Positions 41,354 to 49,381 of a stretch of 64,000 nt of DNA are shown piece after piece; the first letter of the stretch is position 1, and every line of letters starts with the position of its first letter. The notes beneath the pieces are model-generated. The model was not told the DNA's origin. It searched no databases and saw only the letters and a program-made list of their open reading frames with translations. This DNA is from Mycobacterium asiaticum (GTDB lineage: Bacteria; Actinomycetota; Actinomycetes; Mycobacteriales; Mycobacteriaceae): positions 39,930-103,929 of the forward strand of contig NZ_LZLQ01000038.1 of NCBI RefSeq assembly GCF_001673315.1, given 5' to 3'. A program made the position numbers and the translations under genes.

Positions 41354-43345
41354 ATGTCGTATCTAATCGCCACAACCGACCTGATCACGACAGCGGCCGC
41401 GGGTGCGGAGGATATTGCCTCCTCGATCAGAGCGGCGAACCTGGCGGCGTTGGCTCCGACCAGCACGTTGATGGCCGCTGCTGGTGACGAAGTGTCGGCG
41501 GCGATTGCATCGCTGTTTTCCGGCCACGCCGAGGAGTACCAGGCGATCAGCGTGCGGCTGGCAGCGGTCCAAGAGCAATTCGTGCAGGGGTTGAGTAGAG
41601 CCAGCGGAGCGTATGCGGCCGCGGAGGCCGCCAACCTCGGTCAGCTCCAGGTCGTTGCCGACCAAATTCTGGGTGCGATCAATGCGCCGACGAACTTACT
41701 GTTGGGCCGCCCCTTGATCGGCGACGGGACCAACGGTGTGGCCGGAACCGGACAAGCCGGTGGCGCAGGCGGAATCCTCTGGGGCAATGGCGGAATGGGC
41801 GGGTCGGGTGCGCCCGGCCAAATGGGTGGCCGGGGCGGCGACGCCGGGTTGATCGGCAACGGCGGCATCGGCGGTGCCGGCGGCATCAACCGCGGGATCG
41901 GCGGTGCCGGCGGCACAGGCGGGTTGTTGTGGGGCAATGGCGGCGCCGGCGGTACCGGAGGGGTCGGCACCATCACCTACGGGTTCGGTGGACTCGGCGG
42001 TCGCGCCCTGTCCATCTTCGGCGCCAACGGCGCCAACGGCAGCGGCGGATTCGGAGCGGGAGACGTGCTGTTCGTGCCGTCTGACGCAACCGCGCTCTTC
42101 AACCTGATCAACACCGCACCGGATGAGAATTTCCTGTTGATCGGCACCGACGGCACGAATCTGAGCAGAATCCTGGCCGACCCCGCCGGCACGCCGAACT
42201 TCCACCTGTTCATGCAGCAGAGCACCACCTCCGCGTCGACGATCGTGGGACACACCTCCGTCTCAAACCCCTCGTGGACCACCATCCAGACCGGTGTCTG
42301 GAGCGAGACCGCCGGCGTGACCAACAACGTCTTCACGCCGTGGACGTACGACAATTGGCCGACGGTGTACAACCAACTCGAGGGCACCTTCGGCGACAAC
42401 ATCAACACCACAGTCATCGGCAACTGGCCCGTCATCACCGATATCGCCGGCGCAGGGGCCTTCCCCGCAGACAACGTCCAATTCGTCGGGCACTCGGCGA
42501 ACGACCCTTACTGGACCGCATCGCAGGCCGAGGTCACCCAGTTGAGCCGGGCCGCGATCATGGCCGCGGACCCGAATAAGGGCAATCTGATCTTCTCGTA
42601 CTTCGTCGGTGTCGACGAAATGGGGCATCAATACGGCGGCGCCTCCCCGGAGTATGCCGCGGCCCTTCGGAACATGGACGTACAACTCGGTCACCAAACC
42701 GCAGGCACTGGTGGCCTATTGGGGGCGGTAGCCGACTATGAGGCCGCCCACGTCGGCGAGGAATGGACCACCCTAATCGTCACCGACCACGGTCACATCG
42801 ATCCCAATCAGTTCAACCGCGGCCACGGGTTCCAATCCCCGTTGGAGACAGCGACATTCATGATGTGGGATCAAGCCGGCAACGACGTCCATGACGGGTG
42901 GATCAACAACTCGTGGCAGATAGTCAGCACGACGCCAACGATTTTGGATCAATTCGGCATTCAGCCGCCCGCGTATATGCAGGGCGCGCCGCTGACGTCC
43001 CCCGTCTTCGACGGCACCTATGTCAATCCCGCTGTTGCACCCCCCGGCACCGGCACCAACCTGTTCAGCGTGCTCAGCGCCGATTTCGCCGCCCAGGGTT
43101 ACCCCGATGTCCCGACCAACCTGATTCTCGACTCGCGAACGGTCGCGGCCACGATTCCCTACCTGGTGTACGACCCGATCCAGGGCATCGTCGATGCGGT
43201 GCCCGACTTCTTGAAGCTGCCGGTGTCATGGCTGGGCGCCGGCGTCTACCAGACGCTAAATATCCCTGCGCAGATCTTTGTCCGGCTCACCGGCGTGACC
43301 GGCAACCAGATCATCGCGCCGGACCTGAACCCGTTCTACCCGTAG
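41354..43345 (+). CDS. PE_PGRS protein with C-terminal phosphodiesterase-like (alkaline-phosphatase superfamily) domain
   Basis: A 663-residue PE_PGRS protein. The PE domain spans about 1-95 ([20 protein letters not shown]; helix [17 protein letters not shown]) and should direct type VII secretion. A short PGRS block of Gly-Gly-Ala repeats covers about 130-236. Residues 237-560 are a different, folded domain with [11 protein letters not shown] at 261-271, [13 protein letters not shown] at 302-314, VDEMGHQYG at 420-428 and [13 protein letters not shown] at 475-487, the pattern of nucleotide pyrophosphatase/type I phosphodiesterase enzymes (D-x-x-G-H and T-D-H-G-H metal sites). GGGAGG lies 7 bases before ATG 41354. 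The C-terminal 100 residues may be a further structured tail. The PE, linker and hydrolase calls are firm; the substrate is unknown. Confidence 0.88.
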   Translation: MSYLIATTDLITTAAAGAEDIASSIRAANLAALAPTSTLMAAAGDEVSAAIASLFSGHAEEYQAISVRLAAVQEQFVQGLSRASGAYAAAEAANLGQLQVVADQILGAINAPTNLLLGRPLIGDGTNGVAGTGQAGGAGGILWGNGGMGGSGAPGQMGGRGGDAGLIGNGGIGGAGGINRGIGGAGGTGGLLWGNGGAGGTGGVGTITYGFGGLGGRALSIFGANGANGSGGFGAGDVLFVPSDATALFNLINTAPDENFLLIGTDGTNLSRILADPAGTPNFHLFMQQSTTSASTIVGHTSVSNPSWTTIQTGVWSETAGVTNNVFTPWTYDNWPTVYNQLEGTFGDNINTTVIGNWPVITDIAGAGAFPADNVQFVGHSANDPYWTASQAEVTQLSRAAIMAADPNKGNLIFSYFVGVDEMGHQYGGASPEYAAALRNMDVQLGHQTAGTGGLLGAVADYEAAHVGEEWTTLIVTDHGHIDPNQFNRGHGFQSPLETATFMMWDQAGNDVHDGWINNSWQIVSTTPTILDQFGIQPPAYMQGAPLTSPVFDGTYVNPAVAPPGTGTNLFSVLSADFAAQGYPDVPTNLILDSRTVAATIPYLVYDPIQGIVDAVPDFLKLPVSWLGAGVYQTLNIPAQIFVRLTGVTGNQIIAPDLNPFYP

Positions 43346-43451
43346 AGCCAGTCACGCTGTTCGCGGGCCCAAGGTTCGGGTTAGCTGAAAGTTGTTGAGA
43401 TATCAGGGGTTACACTCCCGCGTCGACGGCTGGAAGGACCCGCGGAGAGCT

Positions 43452-44027
43452 TCATCCGGTATGTAAGTGAACCCGCTCGCCGTGCAGGCCAAAGATGGCT
43501 ATGGCCTCCGCCGGTTCATCGACGACGCCGAACCAGTGCGGCGTCCATGTCGAGAATTCGACGGCTTCGCCAGGTTTGATGACGAAATCCTGTTCCCCCA
43601 GCAGTAACCGAATCCGTCCAGACAACACGTACATCCATTCCTGACCCTCGTGAACCGGAAGTTGTTCGGGGGGTTTGCGTCTGCGTGTGCCCACCCTGAT
43701 CTTGTAGGCGTGTAATCCACCGGCGGGTCCCTGCCGCGTCAGCGGCCAGTAGGTTACGCCGTCGCGGGTGAATGCATCAGAGCGGACACGCGGGTCTGGG
43801 CGGGCGGGAGCACGCAGCAATTCGTCGGTGCTGACCGAGAGCGCTTCGGCTAGCCGCGGCAGATGATCCAGTGCTAGTCGGCGCTTCCCAGACTCCAATC
43901 GCGACAGCGTCGAGATATCGATGCGGGCGCGGGTCGCAACATCCTCCAATGTCAGCCCGCGCTCGGTCCGCAACTCCCGCAGCCGCCGCCTGACACGTGC
44001 GTCGACGGAATCGTCGTTTGCCTGCAT
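43452..44027 (-). CDS. XRE-family transcriptional regulator with cupin domain
   Basis: A 191-residue regulator. Residues about 10-65 are an XRE helix-turn-helix (LRELRTERGLTLEDVATRARIDISTLSRLESGKRRLALDH broken over two helices), and residues about 100-185 form a small cupin with HEGQEWMYVLSGRIRLLLGE and KPGEAVEFSTWTPHWF. This HipB/PuuR-like architecture senses a small ligand through the cupin. It is divergent from the flavoprotein gene, with only 47 bases between starts, so it is the likely regulator of that pair. Confidence 0.9.
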   Translation of the reverse strand: MQANDDSVDARVRRRLRELRTERGLTLEDVATRARIDISTLSRLESGKRRLALDHLPRLAEALSVSTDELLRAPARPDPRVRSDAFTRDGVTYWPLTRQGPAGGLHAYKIRVGTRRRKPPEQLPVHEGQEWMYVLSGRIRLLLGEQDFVIKPGEAVEFSTWTPHWFGVVDEPAEAIAIFGLHGERVHLHTG

Positions 44028-44074
44028 GGCAAATTAGTTTGGCATTTAGTGCTGGCGCAGGCAAGCTCGCAGGC

Positions 44075-45043
44075 ATGAGTGATATCTGGGATTGCGTCAT
44101 CGCGGGCGGCGGCGCCGCGGGATTGAGCGCCGCGTTGGTACTCGGCAGGGCCAGGCGCCGCACCCTTCTCATCGACCAAGGCGAACAAAGCAACCGAAGC
44201 TCCCACGGAATCGGTGGTCTGTTGGGTCACGACGGGCGACCGCCCACCGAGTTGTATTCCGTCGGGCGGACCGAGTTGGCCAAGTATCCGAGTGTCGACG
44301 TCCTCGACACTGAAATCATTGGAGCCCAGAGTGGTTTCGTCGTGGAACTCGCTGATGGACGGCGCGAGCGTAGCCGTACGGTCCTGCTGGCCACGGGCAT
44401 GAAGTATCGCTGGCCGCGCATCCCCGGCCTTGACGAGCTATGGGGGCGGTCGGTATTTCACTGTCCGTTCTGCCATGGATGGGAGGTCCGTGATCGACCA
44501 CTGGCCGTGGTGGCAAATGGTGAACGGGCAATTCATTCCGCGTTGCTTCTGCGCGGCTGGAGCGCCGACATTGTGATCCTCACCAACGGGCGCGCCGCGT
44601 TCGATTCCGAACAGTATCGGTTGCTCGACACGGCCGGGATGCCGGTCGATGAGCGGCCCATCGCGGAATTTCGTTCGTTTGCGGGTGAATTGGCGGCAAT
44701 CGTGTTCCGCGACGGCTCGCGCATAGCGCGGGCAGGCGCACTGGTGGAAACCACAATGCATCAGTGTTCCACCCTTGTCGCTCAACTCGGTGTCGTTGTT
44801 TCCGCGGCGAGCCCGGTAGCCACCCAAGCCGTCGTCGTTGATGCCTTCCAACGCACGTCGGTGCCCGGGGTCTTCGCCGCAGGGGACATCGCCGCCCAGA
44901 TGCCGCAGGTGGCGGCGGCGGTGTCCAGTGGCTCACTCGCGGGTGCGGCGATCGTACAGGCCCTGTTGAACGGCGATGTGGGATTACCCACGCCGCCATG
45001 GCCCACGTTCACAGAGAGGGGGAGCGAGCATGCAGCCGCATGA
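44075..45043 (+). CDS. Thioredoxin-reductase-like FAD/NAD(P)H oxidoreductase
   Basis: A 322-residue flavoprotein with the FAD motif VIAGGGAAGLSAAL near residue 8, the redox-type CPFC motif in FHCPFCHGWEV (about 131), and a C-terminal VPGVFAAGDIAAQMPQVAAAV. It is the compact NAD(P)/FAD family that includes thioredoxin-reductase-like proteins. ATG 44075 begins the FAD motif; the longer frame from 43997 runs into the divergent regulator. It overlaps the methyltransferase by 14 bases, so the two are co-expressed. Reduction of a disulfide or another thiol-linked substrate is plausible. Confidence 0.88.
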   Translation: MSDIWDCVIAGGGAAGLSAALVLGRARRRTLLIDQGEQSNRSSHGIGGLLGHDGRPPTELYSVGRTELAKYPSVDVLDTEIIGAQSGFVVELADGRRERSRTVLLATGMKYRWPRIPGLDELWGRSVFHCPFCHGWEVRDRPLAVVANGERAIHSALLLRGWSADIVILTNGRAAFDSEQYRLLDTAGMPVDERPIAEFRSFAGELAAIVFRDGSRIARAGALVETTMHQCSTLVAQLGVVVSAASPVATQAVVVDAFQRTSVPGVFAAGDIAAQMPQVAAAVSSGSLAGAAIVQALLNGDVGLPTPPWPTFTERGSEHAAA

Positions 45044-45686
45044 AACAGCTGAAATGACAAGCGAATTCTGGGATCGGCTCTACAAATCGAGGGCACGCGT
45101 GTGGAATGGTCGCGTCAACGTCCGGCTCGCCGAGATAGCCCGTACGTTGACACCGGGACGGGCGCTCGACCTGGGATGTGGGGAAGGCGGCGACGCCGTG
45201 TGGCTTGCCGAACGCGGCTGGTCGGTCGTAGCGACCGACGTCTCTGAGGTGGCGCTGCAACGAGCCCGGGCGGACGCACAGGAACACGGTGTCCTGGACC
45301 GAATCGAGTTCGTACACAGGGATTTATCGCATGGCGCGCCAGCCGGTGCCTTCGATCTGGTGTCGGCGCATTTCCTGCACGCACCGCAGGAGTTGTCACT
45401 AGATCGCACGACGCTGCTGCGGGATGCTGCAGACAGAGTCGCTCCTGGTGGGTTGCTAATAATCGTCGACCACGGATCCGCACCGCCCTGGTCCGGACAT
45501 CAAGATCATTATTTTCCCAGTGCCGCTGAGGTTTTGGCAGCGCTCGACCTTGACGTGACGGTGTGGGAACGCGTCCGGGTCGAGTCCATCGAACGTGCTG
45601 TCACTGGGCCCGAAGGTCAGCAGGCCGCAATACTCGACAACGTGATCCTGCTGCGTAATGCTGCTGCGCCGGTCGGCGATGGATAG
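45030..45686 (+). CDS. Class I SAM-dependent methyltransferase
   Basis: A 218-residue methyltransferase. Motif I is ALDLGCGEGGDAVWLAERG near residue 46, motif II is VVATDVSEVALQRA, and a later DLVSAHFLHAP marks the post-II region. The arrangement is that of TehB/UbiE-like small-molecule methyltransferases. ATG 45030 follows GAGGGGGAG and lies inside the end of the flavoprotein gene. With a redox flavoprotein and a cupin regulator, methylation of a thiol or toxic small molecule is a reasonable but unproven guess. Confidence 0.88.
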   Translation: MQPHETAEMTSEFWDRLYKSRARVWNGRVNVRLAEIARTLTPGRALDLGCGEGGDAVWLAERGWSVVATDVSEVALQRARADAQEHGVLDRIEFVHRDLSHGAPAGAFDLVSAHFLHAPQELSLDRTTLLRDAADRVAPGGLLIIVDHGSAPPWSGHQDHYFPSAAEVLAALDLDVTVWERVRVESIERAVTGPEGQQAAILDNVILLRNAAAPVGDG

Positions 45687-45689
45687 CGG

Positions 45690-46163
45690 CTAAGCCTGCC
45701 GCCAGAGCTCTACCGTCGTGACCGCACCGCCGGGCAGTTCGATCAGCTCGATCGGGGTGCCGTCCGGGTCGTGGATGAAGAACATGCGTACGCCACCGAT
45801 ATCGACAGGCGGGTCAGCCGGAACCTGGGGATGATGACGCCGGATGTCGTTATAAGCGGCATCGAGATCGCCGACGCGGAACGACATATTGGTATACCCC
45901 ACGTGGGGGCCGTTCGGAACTGCCGGCACGGGCCCCAGGAACAGCAACTCGACCATAGCGCCGCCGATCAGCCCGCCGATCATACGACCCTTGCCTGCCG
46001 CCCCGCCGGTCACCGCATCCAGTCCTGGGCCGTCCAGTTGCACGTCGAACACGACCTCCATGCCCAGTACCGCGGTATAGAACGCCAGCGATTTGTCCAT
46101 GTCTGACACACCGACGCAGACGTGCGAGAAGTTTTGCACTGCGATCGGCGGCGGCTGGCCCAT
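45690..46163 (-). CDS. Glyoxalase/VOC superfamily protein
   Basis: A 157-residue vicinal-oxygen-chelate protein. It opens with FSHVCVGVSDMDKSLAFYTAVLGMEVVFD and ends with VRMFFIHDPDGTPIELIELP, giving the expected His and Glu metal positions. ATG 46163 follows GAGGGAG by 5-6 bases; the longer reading to 46232 overlaps the next gene and is not needed. VOC proteins include glyoxalase I, epimerases and extradiol dioxygenases; a single pair of beta-alpha-beta modules and the P-D-G-x-x-I-E-L signature do not choose among these. It converges on the methyltransferase with 3 bases between stops. Confidence 0.88.
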   Translation of the reverse strand: MGQPPPIAVQNFSHVCVGVSDMDKSLAFYTAVLGMEVVFDVQLDGPGLDAVTGGAAGKGRMIGGLIGGAMVELLFLGPVPAVPNGPHVGYTNMSFRVGDLDAAYNDIRRHHPQVPADPPVDIGGVRMFFIHDPDGTPIELIELPGGAVTTVELWRQA

Positions 46164-46201
46164 TCGTGCTCCCTCGGGGTAAGCCACCATTGGCAGCTGC
46201 T

Positions 46202-46738
46202 TCAGTGTTGAACGCGGATGCCGATGTTGCACAGGGCCGTATTCAGATCATCGCGATTGCGGATGGCCACAGGCGGAGTATTGCGAACGAACCGTTGCTC
46301 CGCATGCCCCGGTAACCGCGTCGCACGGGATCGCCTTGCCCATGCCTTATGCCGAAAGCTCCCATTGGTCCATCGGGAGCCATCGCGTCGGCGGGAAAAG
46401 CGCAGGTAGCCCGCTGCCCGAAACGCCACCAACACCGAAGCTCCCAGCAATCCGACGCCGAACCCCAGCACCGAGCCCGAAATGCCGCGACGCGTTGCCA
46501 CGGCGGCGTCGCACTGAGCCGTGTAGTCGCTGACGCTGTACGGTGCGCCAAAGGTGTTGTATAGATCCCGATTAACGCCGTCCTCGCGGCCCGCGATGGC
46601 ATGGTCAGGACTGAAGCCTGTGCCACACGCAATCGGCGCTCCGCTCCGATCGACGACTTGCAGCGACAACGGCAGTGTCAGACCAAAAAGTGACCCCAAC
46701 ACCGCCGCGGCGCCCACCACACCGAGTACCCACCTCAC
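46202..46738 (-). CDS. Conserved small membrane protein (hypothetical)
   Basis: A 178-residue protein with two probable membrane helices, residues about 4-26 (VLGVVGAAAVLGSLFGL and onward) and about 87-108 (GSVLGFGVGLLGASVLVAF). Between them is a loop with two Cys (CGTGFSPDHAI; YTAQCDA) that could form a disulfide outside the cell. The C-terminus is basic and polar. GTG 46738 follows GGAGG by 8 bases. I do not recognise the function. It lies 38 bases upstream of the VOC gene and might be transcribed with it. Confidence 0.65.
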   Translation of the reverse strand: MRWVLGVVGAAAVLGSLFGLTLPLSLQVVDRSGAPIACGTGFSPDHAIAGREDGVNRDLYNTFGAPYSVSDYTAQCDAAVATRRGISGSVLGFGVGLLGASVLVAFRAAGYLRFSRRRDGSRWTNGSFRHKAWARRSRATRLPGHAEQRFVRNTPPVAIRNRDDLNTALCNIGIRVQH

Positions 46739-46828
46739 TGTGCAGCCCTCCGGATCTGCAAAGCGACTATTAGGCGTATGTTTACCCGCCGCCGAGCTTT
46801 TTATGCCCAACGGCTGCTAGGAAAAGTT

Positions 46829-46846
46829 CGGCCTTGCCGGAGGCCG
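46829..46846. terminator. Short hairpin CGGCCT-N6-AGGCCG after GH6 gene
   Basis: A 6-bp stem with a 6-base loop lies 11 bases after the stop of the GH6 gene and upstream of the membrane-protein gene. Mycobacterial terminators often lack a T-tract, so this could terminate the GH6 message, but the stem is short. Confidence 0.3.
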
Positions 46847-46857
46847 GCGGGATACGG

Positions 46858-47856
46858 CTAGCCCGATCTCCGGGCCAGATCGATCGCGAACTGATTTACG
46901 AACGTGCCAGCCGGCGGATCACCCTTGTCGCAGGTCCCGTCGGATTCACCGGGACGCTTGATCCATAGGTAGGCGTCGGCGTGCGCACCTGCGGTAGCCG
47001 CCGTCGGGGGAGTGCCCAGCGCTCGTCCGCCGGGGTTGCACCAGTTGAGGGCGGAGTCAGGAGCTGGCCCGACTCCGTTGCGTGATGTGTCGATCACGTA
47101 GTGCGAACCGTTGGTGAGGCCAGAAATAGCTTCGCCGTAACCGATTTCGTCGTCAGTGGTGAAAAAGTTCGCGGTGTTGAGACTGAAGCCCCGGGCGCGG
47201 GCAACACCAGCCTGATTGAGCCTGCCGGCCATGTCCTCGGCGCTGTGCCAGCGCAAGTGGCCGGCGTCGACGTAAACGGCCGCATTGGGGTTGCGCGTCA
47301 GCGTCTCGACGGCGTAACGAATCAAGTCGTAACGTTCTTGTCGCTGGTCACCCGACAGGCAGTCGGCCATAGCGAGCGCGTCGGGCTCGACGATGACCGC
47401 AGCCGGCGAAGAGCCGAGATCGGCAGCGATCCCGTCGATCCAGCCTCGGTATTGTCCGGCCGACCCGAATCCTCCCGCGGCGAAGCTGCCGCAGTCGCGG
47501 TGGGGGATCCCGTAAAGCGTGAACACCGGCAAGGCGCCGGCAGCCGCCGCGTCGCCGGTGTACTTGGCCACGGTGGCGGCCGAAGAGCCAGGGACGACCC
47601 AGTACGCCTGCGGCGTGTTGGCAATGGCACTCAGTTCCGGACTCGGCGGGTCGGCGTGCTGGGCAGCGCGCATCGCCGCGGAGTTGGGGTTGACGTAAAA
47701 CGGCATGCCGGCCAGCGGGTTGCCATCGGCAGTCAAACGCACCGCCGAGGCGGTGCCGACCTGCGCCGAGTCGCTGAGAAGACCGACACAGGCAATCGCC
47801 GAAACCGCAAGAAAAGGGGCGATCCATCGCGTGACTGCACCAGCAGCTGAGAACAT
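46858..47856 (-). CDS. Secreted glycoside hydrolase family 6 protein (CelA1/Rv0062-like)
   Basis: A 332-residue exported GH6 protein. A hydrophobic signal segment (about 10-30) precedes the mature domain PFYVNPNSAAMRAAQHAD. The catalytic region has IPHRDCGSFAAGGFGS (proton-donor Asp), VIVEPDALAMADCL, AVYVDAGHLRWHSAEDMAGRL and the end AYLWIKRPGESDGTC. These are the conserved GH6 blocks of cellobiohydrolases and endoglucanases, as in M. tuberculosis CelA1. Start GTG 47859 or ATG 47856 are both possible. It may cut beta-1,4-glucan in biofilm or host material. Confidence 0.9.
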   Translation of the reverse strand: MFSAAGAVTRWIAPFLAVSAIACVGLLSDSAQVGTASAVRLTADGNPLAGMPFYVNPNSAAMRAAQHADPPSPELSAIANTPQAYWVVPGSSAATVAKYTGDAAAAGALPVFTLYGIPHRDCGSFAAGGFGSAGQYRGWIDGIAADLGSSPAAVIVEPDALAMADCLSGDQRQERYDLIRYAVETLTRNPNAAVYVDAGHLRWHSAEDMAGRLNQAGVARARGFSLNTANFFTTDDEIGYGEAISGLTNGSHYVIDTSRNGVGPAPDSALNWCNPGGRALGTPPTAATAGAHADAYLWIKRPGESDGTCDKGDPPAGTFVNQFAIDLARRSG

Positions 47857-47954
47857 CACCCCAGGAAATTAGCGTCCCAGACCAATGATCGCCAATTTAT
47901 CGGTGTGATCGGAGAGCCGGTTTGGGACTCCACCGCCTGGCTACTCGTTACGGC

Positions 47955-48170
47955 ATGTCGAATTCAGGCCAACAATCCGCGGCCGCGAGCGATCGCGCCG
48001 CAGAGCTGAACGAGCAGGTAGCCGAGGGCCATGAGTGGGCCGCACGCGCGAACCCTAACAGCGAAAGCGACCTGCACAGCGACGCTGCCACCGAACACCG
48101 CCGGACCGCCGGGAAGGGTCGCTCGGAAGCCGAAGCCACCCGAAACCGCGACGACCAGCAAATCCCGTAA
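47955..48170 (+). CDS. Small hydrophilic hypothetical protein
   Basis: A 71-residue charged protein, MSNSGQQSAAASDRAAELNE at its start, rich in Ala, Glu, Asp, Asn and Arg and without membrane segments or cysteines. The composition suggests an intrinsically disordered protein. No ribosome site stands out before ATG 47955; the frame to 47922 is an alternative. It converges on the alpha/beta hydrolase with only 4 bases between stops. I do not recognise it. Confidence 0.45.
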   Translation: MSNSGQQSAAASDRAAELNEQVAEGHEWAARANPNSESDLHSDAATEHRRTAGKGRSEAEATRNRDDQQIP

Positions 48171-48174
48171 CGGG

Positions 48175-48921
48175 TCAGTCGAGCATGGCCCAGAATCGGT
48201 CCAGCACCGCCGCTCCGCGGGCAGGGTCCTGCACCATCCACCAATGCCCCAGCCCGTCAAGTACTTCCGTGCGAGCTCCGGCACGTGCTGCCGCGCGCCG
48301 GCGGATCTCCTCGGAGCCGACGTAGGGGTCTTCGGTGGCCAGTATCGACAAGCCGGGTCGCACGGCGGCGTTCGCCAAGCCCTGACCTGCCTCGGCGATC
48401 GCCGGTTGCCGGGCCGAACGGTAGAGCACCAGGATCGCTCGCCCCATCTCCGGTCCCTGCGCCTCGGCGAGCGACGCCGCAATGTCGGGGGTGATGCCAA
48501 GGCCCGCCAACTGTGCGGCGCGGTCCTCAACGGTGCCCGCCATCATGGTCTCGACGAGCTCTTCGCCCGCTTCGGGTGTCTGCCAGATTTGGGCCATGTC
48601 ATGCCAGACGTACTCGGGGTCAAAGAGGCCGACTACGTCGCTGGCCCAGCTGCGCACCAGCTCGGGTCGATGCATCACCACGTTGACGACGTGGCCCCCG
48701 CCCCAGTCGTGACCGACGAGGTCGATGGGTCCAGCTATCTGTTCCAGCTCCGCCTCGAGCCAATCGCGGTAGGCCAGGTAGGTAGCCGGAAAGTCATCGG
48801 GTAGCGGCGCACCGAACCCCGGCGGTGACAGCCGCACCACGTCTCGACGTCCGAGAGCGCCGACCAACGGGTCCCAGATCGCGTCAGTCTCCGGATTGCC
48901 ATGCACCAGAACAACCGGCAC
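48175..48921 (-). CDS. Alpha/beta hydrolase (haloalkane dehalogenase/epoxide hydrolase-like)
   Basis: A 248-residue alpha/beta hydrolase. The oxyanion motif is LVHGNPETDAIWDPLV at 5-20, the nucleophile elbow is VGHDWGGGHV with Asp as nucleophile, and a late GLGHWWMVQDPARG holds the catalytic His. Asp nucleophiles indicate the haloalkane-dehalogenase/epoxide-hydrolase branch, not esterases. The start ATG is at 48921. Substrate unknown. Confidence 0.88.
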   Translation of the reverse strand: MPVVLVHGNPETDAIWDPLVGALGRRDVVRLSPPGFGAPLPDDFPATYLAYRDWLEAELEQIAGPIDLVGHDWGGGHVVNVVMHRPELVRSWASDVVGLFDPEYVWHDMAQIWQTPEAGEELVETMMAGTVEDRAAQLAGLGITPDIAASLAEAQGPEMGRAILVLYRSARQPAIAEAGQGLANAAVRPGLSILATEDPYVGSEEIRRRAAARAGARTEVLDGLGHWWMVQDPARGAAVLDRFWAMLD

Positions 48922-49065
48922 GATGCCCTCCCTCGTGACTAAATCGGCAGGTGGCGAGGCATAAGCATAGACCGGTAGTTCCGGCTCTTCGGTCGCGGCG
49001 ATTAGGTTTTGGCCTCGCGCCGCATTAGTCTTGCGCGCGGTCCGTCATCGACTCAGGAATACACC

Positions 49066-49356
49066 ATGCCTATCCAGATGCCTATCCAGCCCACACTGCG
49101 TCGCTCACATTCGTTGCGCAGCGGTCGTGCACAGCGGTTCCCTCGTCGCGTTCATTGCCTGGCGGTCGGTCAGTGCTTCGACATCGAAGTGACTCGCGAC
49201 GCCGAAGGATGGATGATCCGGGTCCCCGAATTGGGTGAGGTTACCCGGGCCAGCCGTCGGACGGCGGTCGAACTGGTGGCGCGTAGATGCATCGCATCCC
49301 GGACCGGCATCCCGATCGGGTATGTGACGGTGTACGTCACGCACGAAGGCGGTTAA
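49066..49356 (+). CDS. Small HicB-like/conserved hypothetical protein
   Basis: A 96-residue protein with a basic N-terminal stretch and a C-terminal part resembling HicB/UPF0150-type antitoxin folds: FDIEVTRDAEGWMIRVPELG followed by a helix TAVELVARRCIASRTGIP. No HicA toxin gene is adjacent, and the protein lacks an obvious ribbon-helix-helix, so it is probably an orphan. ATG 49066 has AGGA 7 bases upstream; a TTG start at 49009 is less likely. It converges on the glycogen phosphorylase. Confidence 0.6.
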   Translation: MPIQMPIQPTLRRSHSLRSGRAQRFPRRVHCLAVGQCFDIEVTRDAEGWMIRVPELGEVTRASRRTAVELVARRCIASRTGIPIGYVTVYVTHEGG

Positions 49357-49381
49357 CGCCCAACGCTTTCCCGCTCCGGGA

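Noticed and set aside
49009..49356. HicAB toxin-antitoxin system
   Set aside because: Only a weak HicB-like fold is present; no HicA partner is encoded next to it.
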